64,000 bases of DNA from Coturnix japonica (GCF_001577835.2 NC_029516.1:70935221-70999220), one strand, 5' to 3'. Shown: positions 37,861 to 52,290, numbered from the stretch's first letter. Numbers and translations are program-made. The notes: generated by a model not told the origin, from the letters alone.

Positions 37861-40800
37861 CTTTATACTCTTCTAGAGTTCTTTGTGCCTGCTTTGAAAT
37901 ACCAGATGTGTTTCTATGATAAAAGAATACCATCTTTTCCAAGTGGTGGAGAGGCCAAATGGTTTCTTAAAGATGTCAGTGTCCTTTTTACTTCTTGATA
38001 TACTGTTTTACACATCATAGTGTATGACATCTGCTGATTTTGACAGGCATGGTATATGAGAGTGCAGCAATAGTATTTACGGTATTGGATGTTAAAAGTC
38101 TTTTAGCTGCCAACAGAACACTGAAAGAAGAGGAGGGAGAAGACTCCCTTAAATGATATCATCAGGGATAATGGAATCCATAGTAGGAAGAATGTCACAA
38201 AAGTTCTAAGTATGAAATGTCATCATGAGATCTAATAAGGTGGTTAGCACTTTATCTTGTTGGGATAAGTAGGAAAATAATTCTCCCTTGATTTTGATAG
38301 TGTGACTGTGTGTCACAACTTGTTTGCACTCCGAGGGTTTTGGCTTTCTTGTGTTAGGGGTACAGTGGAAGATGGGCCACGCTGAGTTTCCTTTCTCTCC
38401 TGCCTTGGCCTCCTTTTGGCTTGATGTTGTGTTTATGCTCCATGTACCCTCAGCATGTTGGTATGTCAGTTACAGATGAAAACTTGGCTGGGATTTAATA
38501 GTCATGTACATACAACTTAATACTGTTTTTTAAGTGTCCCCCAGGATCTGTGTGATTCCATTATCAGATTTAAGGTGCTATTGAAAGCTGGAAACTGTAG
38601 CACAATGGAAAACCACCTTGCTGTTAATACTTGGGTTACCAGTGCTTCTTTCGCTGCTTCTCTGGTGTTTTTTGAGAGAAGAAAATAGCAGCAGTCAATC
38701 TGGAGCAGCTACCACACGTTCCTAACCTCCTCCTTTCACCTAGCTGTTTACCAGCTGCCCTTGTCTCCTGACTGGTTTACAGCCAGCAGTGAATTTTCCA
38801 TGCCTCTCTAACGATTTGTATAGCTTTCCACCCCCATTAACCAGCTGCTGTTTTTCACACCCATGGCATTTCCACCAGGGCATTTGCAAAATAGCCAGTG
38901 CCCACTTAATAGGCAAATTAAAGGTGATTCAAAGTGTATTGCGAAAACAGAGCTCTCAGCTTCATGGGTTGAGGCAGTCCCTAAGCCTTTAGCTCACACA
39001 TGGCTCAGAGTCATGAGACCTGAACACTTTTCCTTAGGACTCTGTCTGCACGTTTTTCAGACTCGAGCCCAGTCATTTTAAGAAATTACTTGGCTCAATG
39101 AAGTGCAAAACCGTCTCTGGAGCATTTGCAAAGTGGAAAAAGGAGATCTTGGCACTGTGCATCTTATTGTGTATATTTTTCCCTTGAAAGACCTTGCTTT
39201 AATTTAATTTTATGTTATTTTTTTAATGCAAGTCTTACATATGTGAGTGGCAGGACAGAGCAGCACTGTGCTGTGAAAATCATGCTTTTTTTCTTTTTCA
39301 GTGGCTCTGCGTTTATGGTGATTTATGACTTTTTACTGGAGCCTTTTAGAAGTAATGCAATATAGGGGGGAAGGGGATTGAATCATTGAGGATCTCAGGT
39401 TATTCAATATAATTAAAATAATCCCAATATACAAACTGTGTTTTAGGCTGAGGTAAACACGGGCATACCATAATTAAGGGTGGATACAATGTGCTCATCT
39501 TAGAGAGGCCCAGGAGCACACTCTGTGCACGTCTGAACTCTTAAGTGTTTTAACAACCCTACCCACTGCAGAATTAAAACTCCTGATGAAAGCTTTAGAC
39601 TATTTCACACCATCTGTAGGCTCACGGAGGGAGTCACCACAGGGAAGTGTATTAGTATAATTACGTGAGTATTGTTCTTGCTGCTGTAACTCCCTGTGAT
39701 GTTGACATTAGAGTGACATGGTTACTGTCACTGAAACTCAAATGCAGCACTCAAGCACTTGATTGTTATTAGCTACACCTCTTTTGAAAGCATCACAGGG
39801 GCTTCCTTTCTTAAGCTGCATTCAGATGTGTTTGGGGCCAGGTTCTGTCAAGCTGATGTCTCCCCAGGGGCAGGTGATTCAATCTAAGTCTCTGAACTTT
39901 AAAGCAGTTACAAAAGTAGTGAAAGGTAAAGCATTTGGTAGCTGCTTCTGTTCCTCCGGTTGTGTTTTGTTTTCTTCTTAAGCAGCTGCTGTTGGGAATA
40001 GGAGGTGGCAAAGAGTTGTAGGCAAAGTCAGAATGTCAGGTTTGTGCAGGAGATTGAGGCAGCATGAATTTGTTATGTATATTTGAAATTGAGCTGCTCT
40101 TTTCCCTCATTCTCCTGCTTTCTTAAAATAAAAACAGGGCTGCTGAGTCTTTCTGGCAACTTTGCTTCTCTCATAGTAGCCTAAAACCTTGTTGGGTTTT
40201 TTGTTTTGTTTTGTCACATATGCCTCTGTTGCCTTGTCCTGAATTAGACCTTCTCTTCAGTCTATCCATGAGCAGTGCTGTAAAGGATTAGCATCCAACT
40301 GCTGAGACCAGACGCCCCATGTGAAATTAATTTAGATGGTTCTGCTATTCTGTGAGCTGATATCAGCCTTTCTCCTTTGTCAAAGTGAAAAACAAAAGTA
40401 AATCCTGTTTTTTCTTTCCCCTTTTCTTGGCCTCTCAGGGATGAATCCTATTATATCTGTGACCAAGCAGCAGAAGCAATAGTCCCAATTTGAAACTTGT
40501 TTGCACCTCTAAGTATGTTACAGACATTCCTGAATATGTTGATTCTGGCTAAAGAGTAACTGATCCTAGTGAATTCTGTTACCAGTGCAGGCTTGGGAGA
40601 GAAAGGCGCTCTGTTCAGCTGCATTTGAGGGAATAGATTAGGAAGCTATCTACCTGACACGGCTCAGTGCATGACCCTCCTGGGCCAAGGAAGACAAACC
40701 TTATTACATAGCCTATAGTCCTAGGGCAGCTGTCCCAATGATTTTACTTCAGTCTTCTATGGAAAAGGGATTGGACCTAAGTTAGAGAGATAAATGAGTA

Positions 40801-43800
40801 CCAGCAGCCTTTGCAATAAGATCAGACGAGGATATGGATGAGCTAAAGCAGTGGAGCAATGAGAAACAAGCAAACCTACTGCAAAAAGCTATTTCCTTTC
40901 TAAGCTAAATAAGAAAAAAAATAACAAAATGTTTTATGCTTCATTGCTAGGATACAGAGCCCTCTTAGTTTGTATGGTGTAAACAGAAGCAAAGTATGGG
41001 GTGGTGGGCGAGTGTTCTGTCTCATGGAGTTCTTCCTGGGGGAGAAGGGTAGAATGCTTTGCAAAGGTGAAGGATGGCAGAGATCAAAATACTACAACCC
41101 CAGGCCTTTTGCAGCATGGAGTCTGACTCCTTTGACTACCAGGTAGCTTTTTGATAAGTATTCAGCTATCTGACTCTAGAATCTCTCTAAGATATTTCAA
41201 ATGACAAAGCCATTCACAACATGTCTAAGTGGCAAAATTGCCAAGATTCCTAATACAGTTTAGACATAGCTACGGGGGAGGTGGCTCTGCTTGGAAGGAC
41301 ATTATGTACAAAAATGAGGGGAAGGGGATTGTATCAGATAATCCACATCAGCCTGCCTGCCAGCACAGCATCTGTTTTTAATTGGCTAATCAGATCCTGT
41401 TTTAAGCCTTTCTCAGCTGTGCTTCCCTTGAAAACCAGATTCCTCATCCAGATGATGCATGGCTCTTTGAGATTACAGTGCAGCTGAAACAAGAGCAGCA
41501 CTTTCACCTACATTTTATGGGAACCCCCTTTATCTAGCTGAGATGTAGACAGCACAATCTCCACTCTTCCAGTCTATCAGAAAAGTATTCTATGCTTTTT
41601 GGGGAGTGAAGAGGAAAAGTAATAAATGCCCATCCCTGTGTTGTGAAAGGAGGAACATCTCTGGCACTGTGCAGTGTCTTCTAATACTGATGCTTCTGGG
41701 TGGAGCTGTTTGTAGGAGTGAGATCTGCTTTGCAACCGAGGAGTCACTAATGGTACATGAAGCCAGGGCCAGGTCTTAGAGAGACTGTCTGACCAAGTCT
41801 GAGAGGAAAAGGGACTACACCTGGACTGGAGGCAGCATTCACGCCCAATCTGCATTGCGTTCACGTTTGTAATCACAGTCCTGACTCATAGCTGCCTGCA
41901 TAGAGCTGCTATCTGCTTCTGTGATATTTGAATCACTGATCGAGTTTGCTGCAGGAAAGTGTGAAGAGTTCAATCGCAGTCCTTTGGGAAGGTCCTGTAG
42001 CTCACCGAGATGCTCACAGGATTGCTTTGATTTCTGTTATGGCACTGGGAATGGTAACAAACTCATGTACTGTAAAGCAATTCTGCACAAAATGAGATTG
42101 ATGGATCAGTACAGTGGTACCCTGCACTGGAACTAGGTGCACATCCTGCAGAACACACCAGGCATTATCCATTTGGTGGACTATACTTATTTACTAGAAA
42201 GATCTGGTATCAAACTTCATTTTACATTCTCATTGGAATATTTACACGATGAGGAGGTTGTAACTTACATGATTTAAAAGGTTAAAAGCAGCAGTTAGCT
42301 CATGCAACATTTTTGGATGCACTTACGCATTGCTAATACTTTGGCAGAAAAAGCTGTATTTACATCATCTGAATAGGTTTGCAAGCAAGATGTTACCCTG
42401 TCTGCCCAGGAAGGGCATTTCAAAGGTGTCTTTGCATATTGAAGACTAACCAACACTATGCAAGAACAGGGAAGGTGCACTGTGGTCCCTTGACTATATT
42501 AGCAGTGTAAGAAAAGGGAATGGTTGCCTGGCATTTGTTAGTTCTATGTATTCCCTGACTCACTGACAAACTCTTCACTGGCTCTTGCTAAGCTGGGTTT
42601 CTGCTGGAGCAGTGAGCTGGTCCAACTGTTTGGCCTGCTGGATTGAACACAGGAAATGGTAAAAGTTATATTTGGGGCAGGTAGAGTCATAGCAAATAGA
42701 TCTTCTCATTCTGCTATCAGTAGTAACAAGCTAAGCATAACCAAATGCTACTCTCAGGTTCATACATCCCGTGCAGTCACAAGAGTTCCTAAAAGTCTTT
42801 GTGATACATCAGCAAGGGGTAAGGGCCCAGAGACAGTTACAGGAGATTCCAAAAGAGACTCACTGAGTCAGCATGGCAGGTGCTGATCCAAGAACAGAAG
42901 AGCAGAGGAAAAAGCCTCAGACCTCAGAGTCACTCAACTCTTCTATTATCAGCCAGTGCTGAGACGTGTCCTGTCTGAGCAACTTTGATTGCACTTTAGA
43001 ATCTTTTTGAATGAAACTCTTTTATAGCAGCATAGGACACAAGCATTTTTTGAGGGACTGACCAGGAATTTAAAATAAATACAATTTTAAACCTGGTAAT
43101 TTACAACCCCAAAAGAAAATACACAGAAATGTTCTGCAGCTTGGCTGGTGTAGTAGCAGCTACCAGTGAGATCTGCTCACATGCCAACTGGAGACAGATA
43201 TCCAAGGGGCACAGGGATAGGTAGCTGATATGAGAGTTTACTGAGACCCAGAGAAGATGGTGGTGTTTGTGCGGCAAGAAAATTACCCTTCCAGATGTTT
43301 CTGGAGCCACTGATGCAGTTAGGCAAATTTTCCTCTGCTGAATTGCATTTAAATGTTTCACTCTACACTCTGTGATCATCACTGTTATCATTAGCAAGCA
43401 AAACCAGTTACAATAGTCATTACAGAAGGAACAGTGAAGAAATATTTTGCAGTTTGCAGGGAGCTTTCAAAGATAAAAGTCACTAAAAACAGACTTACGG
43501 CTGTTTGCTGCAACCTCCCCTCCTGCTCCATCCTCCAGGGGCACTTTTCCAAGCGGCCTCAAAGTGCAGTAGAACAGTTGGGTTGGAAAGGCATTTTTTG
43601 GTACTTGCTGTTGAATGCAAGTTGTATTACTGAGACAGCAAGCTGTAGAACTAAAAACAGTCTTTAGACCTGTGGAAATAATACACTGGAGAGCCAGCAG
43701 CAAGGCTTTCTGATGAGCCTTCATGAGCCTGGACACAGCCCTGAAGCAATGCTGTTGCATGGAAATGCACTGCAACCCTGGAGCATCCAGCCAATATGGG

Positions 43801-44685
43801 CAGCAAACCACTGCCATCCCATAGCACATCTTGGTGCAATTTCAATCCATTATCATTAAATACATTGACTGTGGATGCTTCTTGAGGCTTAGTTTGGCCT
43901 TGTTTCTGGATTGCTTATTTTTTGTGGGAACAAAGCTGTTCAGGAGCCCCTGAACTTATCCAGCACTCTCTGATGTGCTACAGGGTTCAAGAGCTGGGTG
44001 CACGCCTGCACCATGACACTGGGATCAATGAAATCATGCCATGTTTGTGAGCTCACCCTGTTCCAAGCCCTCCATTTCCAGCTGCCAGCACCCTGCACAG
44101 TCTAAACAGCAGCAGGTTTGCTGTGTCTGGCAAATCCCAAGAGAAGAGCAGCTGTGGCAGCTCCAGGACAGTGACAGCATGTGCACACCAAGCCAGAGTG
44201 AAACAGCCTTTGCTCTTGGCACTGGAACAAGCCATAACAAGAAGCAGCCCACCCAAGCATTCGAAGAACAAATGCACCAGGAGACTCTTCTGCTCTGATC
44301 AGCCTCCAACTAGCTTAGCATCTTAGGAGAAATAATAAGCTGGAGTATGAGTAATTCAGATACACAGTTGTGTAACCTCATGTGTGGCTGCCAGGAGGAG
44401 AGGGCAGAGTCAGTGCTTGGACTGCTCCCCCAGAACCAAGTAGCACAACATGAAACCTGGAGTGCCCACAGAAGGCCTCCATCCCTTAGGGAAGATGTGG
44501 AAGCAGAGCAGGGATGAGTGGACAGAGGGAGACAAGGGAGAAACCTACCAAAACCTACTTTTAACCTGGTTGCAGGTTAAAACCTTCATGTACTCAGTTT
44601 ATTGTCATAGTGTACATAGAAGGGTACAGCACCCAGAAGGCTGAAGGTAAGAAGTACAGTATATACAAGCTAGGGGGTCATTTTG
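37861..44685. other. Intergenic DNA between GDAP2 and TENT5C, left part
   Basis: No gene supported. Open frames here are short, lack splice-linked partners and have no familiar motif. No CR1 fragment was recognised in this stretch. A distal GDAP2 poly(A) signal may lie at 40127-40132. Conserved non-coding elements are possible but cannot be judged from one sequence. Confidence 0.6.
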
Positions 44686-44945
44686 GAATCATACAGAGTG
44701 TCCTGATTTGGAAAGGACCCACAGCGATTTCATTTCCTGGCTCCACACAGTACCAAAAATTTAAACCTTATGTCTGAGAGCAGTGTCCAGACACTGCTTG
44801 AACTCTGGCACCCAAGGCCATGCTCACCGCCCTGTGGTGCAGACCCTGTTCCTAACCCCCAGCTGCCCTCCCCTGCTCTTTTCCAACCTCAGCTTGAACC
44901 ATGAAGTACACCTACCTACTCCTGGATGGGTCATGGGCAGCTGCT
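44686..44945 (-). mobile_element. CR1 LINE 3' fragment (diverged)
   Basis: 'aatcatacagagtgtcctga', 'ttggaaaggacccacagcga' and 'tggctccacacagtaccaaa' correspond to a degraded reverse-complemented CR1 tail of the same type as the copy at 32277-32580. Its divergence suggests an older insertion. Boundaries are approximate. Confidence 0.8.
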
Positions 44946-47632
44946 TAAATCCACTGAGAAAATGAGCTAGAAAGCCCAGGGTCACTACTGCTTTGCCAAG
45001 AAATTGTCTCCAAACTATCTGTTTACTTATTGCTCTACAAGGACATCAGTTACAGTGAGCAGCAGCACAGTGAATGGGGAGCTGTTGCTAAGCGTACAAG
45101 GTTCCTGAATTTGACTCTGTTCCTATTGGCTGAAGGGCTTTTGTTTTCTGGTCCATAACCAAGAAGAGTCTTCTTATTGTGGTATGCTTATTTTTATTTT
45201 TAGGATCTTTTTTCTCACAGATCTGTGTTATGAGTCTTGAACTGGGTTCTCTTTCCATGACCTGCTTTCCTAATGTTTCAGTCCTCCACCCTGTTTTCTG
45301 CCTGAAGATGGTTAGATAAGGACAGAGATGGAAACTATCCTTTTCTAACCAAAACAGCAAACAAACTTTGAGTTTTCACATAAAACACCAACTTCCAATA
45401 ACTTGTCAGACATCTGGAGGCAAACAGCTGCTAGGAGGAACCAACACAAAACACATATGTTTTGAATAATTACAGTGACTGAAACACGTTTGCCTCTTGG
45501 TAGGCCATGTTTTCCCCTTTTGGTTAAGCCGTGTCAAATTCATGCTCTACATGGCTGCTTCTGGACAAAGAAGAAGAGCAATGAGATTAGTTTCCTGTAA
45601 AAAAATAAATTAAAATAACCCACAAAAGTGGAAAACAAAGCCAGACAACATCACAAAGTTCCCAAACAAAGCAGTTCTCCCTGCTACCTTTCATAAGCAG
45701 GAACAGAAAGCCAGCTCTTTTTTCTGTTTTAATGCTGATTTTAGAGAAATGGGAAGGTTTCATGTTGTAGATGGAGTGGGCTAACTTGAGTCTTTTGAAA
45801 GGCTCCTGCTCATCATGCCCAGAGAGCTCTTCCAAAGCACGAGGGCAGAGAACACCTGCAGACACTAAGCAGCACAGTCACACCAACAGGCTTTCCATGA
45901 TGGCTCTCACCAGCTGATGCTGAACTGCTGCTTTGATCCTCCTGGGCATCTCAAGAGCACAGAGGTATGAAGGAGAGAGGAGTAGGAGGATGGGGTCTGA
46001 AGCACAGAAACGTGCTCTTGCAGCCCACAGACACCTGGGTTGAACTTTGCAAGCCCAAGCATCCTGAGTGCAGCAGAACACGGCTGGTTTCTCTCTCTTT
46101 TTTCCCCCTCCCCAGTTCAGTATGTCATCACCACCTGGGATGCTAATAAAGGTTCTGTGTAGGCTGCACCTGGCCTTCTGGCTTCATCCCATTTTAGCTT
46201 CTGCGTGTTCTTTCAGGGTTGCTGTTCTCAGTCAGAAAGGGCACCGAGAAGAAAGCTATTTCCAGCCACCAGCCCTATTCTGCCATCACAGTTCAGGAAC
46301 AGCCAGCTCTCACCTACACCAGAAAAAAAAAAAAACAAATTAAGCTGCTCAGAAAAAGGATGAGCTTTGCAGAATGGTGCCTGGCATTCTTTGGCAGCTG
46401 ACAGCCCCAGAGCACCCCAGCTTCAGCATAACCAGGAGGCCTCTGTTTTTAAATGCTTACCCTTATGGCTCTAGCTCCTTAGGAGTCCTGGCCTCTCTCT
46501 CAGGACAGTGACATGGCCATATTGACACTAGCACCCACCACCCATGCTGCTGTGGTGCTGGTAGGAAATCCCAGCAGATGCAGTCCTTCAAACAGAAAGG
46601 ATCTGCAACTCACAGGCATCCCATGAAGTTCAGTGATACAAACAGTAAAGGGGAGAAAATCAAATCAGAGTGGCATGTCGTGTATATGCTGGGACTGTAT
46701 TCTGAGGCTGCTGATGCTTTGCAGGTCCCTACCAGAACAACAACCGTTTCCTAGATCCAGCCCTGGGAGAGCCCCAAGCCTGCTGCAACCTTCAGACTCT
46801 CTTCTCATTTACTCAGGATATGTCCACCCCACCCCAAGCCATGCCCAAACCTGCAGATGTCCTCTTATTGCTTACTGCTAGAGGCAACCAGATGTGCCTC
46901 CACATTGCATACCTCCATCCCCATACAGCAACAAGGCTGCCCCTAAAACGCTGTTTTCTTGCAGGTCATCTAAATTGGGCCCCTTAACCAGGACCTAATT
47001 CATTACTGAGAATCCAAGACAGAAGGAAACGAAACCCACGGGGACTGCAACACCTGTTCTGCCTCTGTTTCTCTTGTCTCTCTCAGGAAACCTTGAGTTT
47101 CTAAATTTGAGCACTGATTATGTCCTGTGTTTGTCCTTATCCTTGTTTGTGAAATTTGACTGAATTCACACAGTCCTGCTTACACAAAGCATTGCCCAAG
47201 GCTGCTGGGACAGTTACACACCTGGCTAGGCTCCCTCCCCATGCCAGAGTACACACTCCTGAGCAGGAGGCCTGCAAGACAGGTGCAGACCCCAGGCTCT
47301 GAAACACCAAAATGCAGTTACATACATGAAGCTGGAAAGGAGCTGCTGGAATCATAGGCTGGACATAGATGTGGTACTTGGCCCCCAAACTCCTCTGCTC
47401 CTGTAAAGGGGTATGAAAGGAAGGCTGATGGGGGAAGACTTGGAATTGCAAGCAGGGGATTTAAGGGCTGAGTTCTGTGGGAGAGGGTCGAGAATGTCCC
47501 CCACCTTTAGTAGCATACAACTGAACACCTTTTCATCTGTTTTTGTTGGGTTGTTTTGTGTTGTTGTGGTGTTGTTTTTTTTTTAACTACTGAAGGGGAC
47601 CATTGGTAACCCCAGGAATCAAAGATCTCTCA
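44946..47632. other. Intergenic DNA, middle part
   Basis: I see no gene, RNA or clear repeat. Short T-rich tracts and isolated open frames are at background level. Confidence 0.55.
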
Positions 47633-47720
47633 CAGAATGACTGAGGATGTCAAGGACCTCTGGAGGATATCTGGTCCAGCACCTGGTCAAGAAGGGACAC
47701 TGAGCAGGGTGTTCACTCAC
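47633..47720 (-). mobile_element. Possible old CR1 fragment
   Basis: 'cacagaatgactgaggatgt', 'caaggacctctggaggatat' and 'tggtccagcacctggtcaag' match the general pattern of a reverse-complemented CR1 3' end, but only weakly after about 47720. Subfamily and right end are uncertain. Confidence 0.6.
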
Positions 47721-48264
47721 ACCTGCTTGGATTCCCAAGCCAGCCCTGTGTTCCCTCACCCTTTTTCTCCCCATTCAAGAGGGACACACTGAAGGTGTGG
47801 AATACTGAGTCCTCTTGGGCAGGGTGTACCAGTACAGTAAGGCACATGTCCCAGATGGAGTTTTTACAAGCAGCAGAAGAAAGGACCACTTTGTGTTGGG
47901 CTCCTTCCTCCTATTGACATTTCTGCATCAGGTTGACCTAGTCCTGATTTCACTATCCTTAGTTACACATTCTCCTTTCTGACATTTTCTGTCCTTCACG
48001 CTTGATTATCACACTCTTCAATACAGAAGCCTCTGTAAGAACCCATACTGCATGGTCTGCCTGCTATCTCTACCAAATGTCAAAGGGATTAGGAGCTGCA
48101 TGTTAAGCTGCTGCCTAAATGCTTTTAACACGTGGTTTCTGGCCCAGAGAGCGCGTAGGCTGAAACAACATCAGGATCTCCCACCATGACACCAGAAGAG
48201 ATTATCTGCTATGCAAGCCCAACTGTTAACTAAGTGTGGCTTTTTACATGTTCTCAACTTTCTG

Positions 48265-48948
48265 GAAACAACTCCTGGAGATTCAGTAAGGCCAAGCACA
48301 AGGTGTTGCACTGGATGTGCAAGAGCTGTACTTCAAGAGCACAGAAAGCCAACAGTGTTCTGGGCTGTGTAAAAAGAGAGGTGGCCAGCAGGGCAAGGGA
48401 GATGGTTATCCTCTACTCTATTCTCATGAGGTCCTACCTGAAGTACTGCAACCAGGTCTGGTACCCCCCAGTACAAGAAGGATGTGGAGCTCTTGGAACA
48501 GGTTCAAAGGAAGGCCATGAAGATGATCATAGGGCTGCAGTACTTCCCCTATGAAGAAAGCTTGAGGGACCTGGGCTTACTTAGGGTAGAGAAGACACCA
48601 AGGAAATATCATTGTGGCCTCCCAGGACTGGAAAAGGAGCTTATAAATAGGGGAGGACCAATTTTTTGTGTGTTCAGATAGTGATATGTCAATGGAGAGT
48701 GGTTTTAAACTAAAAGAGAAGAGGTTTAGGTTAGATATTAGGAGGATATTTTCTACTCAGAGGGTGTGAGGCACTGGAAGAAGCTGCCTGGAGAGGCTTT
48801 GAATACCTCACCCCTGGAGGCATTCAAGGCTAAGTTGGATGGGATCCCAGGCAGCTTGATCTAGTGGGTGGCAACACTGCCCACAGTAGGAGATTGATGG
48901 TGGATGGGCTTTAAGGTCCCTTCCAGCCTGGAGTCATTCTATGATATT
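48265..48948 (+). mobile_element. CR1 LINE fragment, plus orientation (about 680 bp)
   Basis: This is the only CR1 copy in the window on the plus strand. It keeps the end of the ORF2 reverse-transcriptase protein, split over two frames by a frameshift near 48470: first MRSYLKYCNQVWYPPVQE, then VELLEQVQRKAMKMIIGLQ and LRDLGLLRVEKTP. The CR1 3' non-coding part follows and ends at 'ggcatt'-type blocks and 'cattctatgatattac', the expected terminus. It is 5'-truncated and dead. Confidence 0.95.
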
Positions 48949-50274
48949 ACAAACTGTCTAGGAGCTGTGGACCAGCACACAGTGAGCATTAGGTAGGAGG
49001 TGAGAGAATAAGCTGTTCTTGTATTTGTCCTGAGTTACCTGTTCTGAGCAGACATCTCCTACAAAGGCCTTGCTGTGAGAATTTGTGATTTTTGATAAAG
49101 AAGCACAGGAACCCCTGACATTCCAAGTTGCAGGGAGGACTGTACTGTAGAGGTGAGCCTGAAGGGGTGTAACACCATGCGACTGCTTCAATTCTCATCT
49201 CTTTCCTTTTGTTCACAGGTCGCCACCAGTAAAAATTTGAATAAAAATGTTTTCTTCTTTTGTGTGGAAAGGTAAATTAATAGATCCTTAAAAAACTCTC
49301 ACAGTGAAATGAAACATTATTCACCTGAGGCTGAGGGACTGGTATACACATCCCATAGCTGCTGGTCAGTCAGTGCACAGTACTTTTACAGGCAACGGGT
49401 ACTAGAAAAGCCCTGAGAAAGCTGGAAATGAGCTCTCAGCTTCCTTTCATACTCATGTAACAGTACTCTTCATAATTACAGGAGGACGTAAGGCACAACC
49501 TGCCAGCTCATGAGAACTTTCCTTTTCTTAAACACACTTTGAAAGGCAAGTCTCCAATTTCATTCCTTCCATTGGCTGCAGGCTGGTGCTTACTCAGCAA
49601 GCAAAGCACCAGGCTCTGCTACTTGCTACCTGACCCTCGCTATTCTCAGCTCCGAAGGGAGGCTGCCTTGGGACAGGGAAGCCCCCTGAGGGTGCTGCTC
49701 AGCGCCGATCCCCCTTTTACTGCCGCCGAAGAGAGCCAGGTCTGGCGCTGTCCGCGGTGCTGAGCGGCTCTACTGGCTTTGATTTGTCTGCAAGAGTCCC
49801 TCCAGGCCCATATCTATTTTCATTTGAAAGTCTGACCTCCACCAAGATACTTGTGAGGTGTCTCTGATAGTATTTCTTCATAGAGAATGATCTGTCAGAA
49901 GGAATTCCATTCAGTCACATCTGTCAGGGATGGGGATTTTTGTAAGGACATCCACAAAAGGACCCAACCTTCTCCTGAAGACAGGGTGGTTGAGCTCCTT
50001 GCTCACATCCAGATTCATGTCCAAAAAAAATTTTAAAAATCTTTCAGTGTCAGTATGGTGATTCCCATTGGACACCACACATATCCTCTCACATGCCAGG
50101 ACTACATGCACAAGGCACTTACTGGACTAACCTTTAGAACTGGAGTCAGAAATGAGGATTTGTGATTCTTCCTAGATTCCTTCTTACAGTACTGGAACAG
50201 AAGCCTTTAACTCTCATGAAATTTACCCAAGACTGAACATAAGCAAACCAAAACTGCCCTCTGGTCAACTCATC
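48949..50274. other. Intergenic DNA between two CR1 copies
   Basis: No supported gene. A short GC-richer patch (about 49640-49760) has no splice or promoter context that I can support. Confidence 0.5.
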
Positions 50275-50640
50275 ACAAGTTTAAAAACATTCCCCATTGT
50301 CCTATCACTATCCACCACTGTAAACATCCATGTCCCCTCCTGTTTATAGGCTCCCTTTACTTACTGGAAGGCCACAATGAGATCTCCCTGGAGTCTTCTC
50401 CAAGCTAAACAAGCCCAGACCCCTCAACCTTTCTTCATAGCAGAGGTGCTCCAGCCCACTGATCATCTCAGTGGTCCTCCTCTGGACCCATTCCAAGAGC
50501 TCCACATCCTTCTTGTACTGGGGGCCCCAAACCTGCACACAGTACTCTAGATGGGCTGAACAGGAGGGGGGGGGGGGGTACAATCACCTCCCTCTCCCTG
50601 CTGGCTACGCAGTACAAACACCTTCTAAATCAGTCTTGCT
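50275..50640 (-). mobile_element. CR1 LINE fragment with G homopolymer
   Basis: The minus-strand frame (50344-50583) shows the CR1 ORF2 C-terminal signature ([20 protein letters not shown], then [20 protein letters not shown]). The plus strand contains 'ccacaatgagatctccctgg' and 'gggccccaaacctgcacaca'. A run of 13 G lies at 50566-50578. It has no 3' terminal tail, so it is an internal fragment, truncated at both ends. Confidence 0.93.
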
Positions 50641-52222
50641 TGCACAGTCACCAGTACTTCCCAGGACTGACTGGTTTTCTCCTGCTGGCTTTAACATGTT
50701 CTGAAGCCATCTTCTCTACCTTGGGTCTTTAGGGAGCCCTTGAAGTTCACCAGACTGACACTGATTTCATCAGTGTCATCAGATTTCAGAGAATGAAGAT
50801 TTGGTTAAAGTCTAAATGCATTCTGGCATGTCTGGATTCTCAAGAATCCATCTGTACGGAAATAAAAAAGGAAATTAAAGCACTAGAAAAATAAAAGAAG
50901 CATGTGAGGTTGCTATGAATCTTGATTAACAAGAGCAAGGAAATTTGGAAGGAAGATTTTACTTTATGCCTAATTTACTTCACTGTGCAGTAGGCAAGGC
51001 TGGAGAATCCAGGGCCCTATGCCTTCAAGCACCAAGTCCTCTCCAAAAACATCCAAGTACACAGGTTCCCTTCTCATTGCTAGCTATCAGCTTCTAGGTA
51101 GCACTGGGCACCTGGACCTTTCATAATCTTACAGGTTTAGCCATTCAGTTCAGGCTGTGTCAAACATCTACACAGGGCAGCACCATTATATTGCAGCCTA
51201 TTTTTTCCTCACAGCAACAGCGAGAGACCCCCTCTAACACAGTCGCATCAGAAATTACATGGTATTACTAAGCATGTCTGACACAGCCTCAAGAACAACC
51301 ATCATAAGGAAACTGTTTTTCTGTGATTTTCTTCTGTTCACATACAGATTGATATAAGGAATGACAGCAGTACTATTACTTTTCCATGAAGTCTCTGATC
51401 TGCAGGCTTTGTCAGCAATGGATGTATGCTCTTTGATAAAAGACAGGTTATATAATATGACAAGAAAAGTCAGATCTCTGAAATGATTTGTAGATCCTTT
51501 TACTGCTCCTTTGTTTTCAATAAGTAAAAATCACTAATCAGGTAGTATGAGCCTACAGAGTCAAAGGAGTTGCTCTGGAACTATAAATCATAACTTTGCA
51601 AGCAGTTTTGCAGTTGAAGACAAGATCTCTGTCAAATACCATATTGTCCATATTATTTATGAATTATATATTTATTTATTGCATATTTTCAGTTGATATT
51701 TCAGTGAGCTTTGATTTTCATTAGTTAAACAAAAAACTCAGGCTATGGTCAGCTGGGACTCTTGGTCATACAAGCAATTCTATCCAGATGACAATCTTAT
51801 GCCTAACCAGACACCAAAGAGCAGAGAGTACCAGAGCTCAGTTGGCACCTTAAGTGCTGAGGACAGGCAGGTTTGTAACATGCGATAAAATAGTAGTGAT
51901 TAACGTACCATTGTTATACTATAACTGAGTATCCTATTTCTGAAATGAAACAGATGCCCCAGGACTCCAGCTCTTCCCATCCAGTCAATACATAGGGCTT
52001 CCAAAATATTCGCTCCCAGCTTTGTCAGCATGTCACCGAGTTACCTAACAGTGCTGCTTTTCCTCAGGGCTTGTTTTTTGATCCATGGAATGGTAGCAAA
52101 CAGGATTCATCCTGACACAGAAGTGCTGTGGTGAAGGAGACTAACAGCCCAAGCAAAATGCCTATACACTCAGCTAGAACAGTGCTCTCTGTTTAGTTTA
52201 CTTCTATCCCAAACATACAGCA

Positions 52223-52290
52223 TGTGTATACATATACACACACACACATACACACTATATATATACACACACACACATATACATAAATAC
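52223..52290. repeat. TA/CA dinucleotide microsatellite
   Basis: Alternating CA and TA blocks form an imperfect compound microsatellite in intergenic DNA. Confidence 0.9.
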
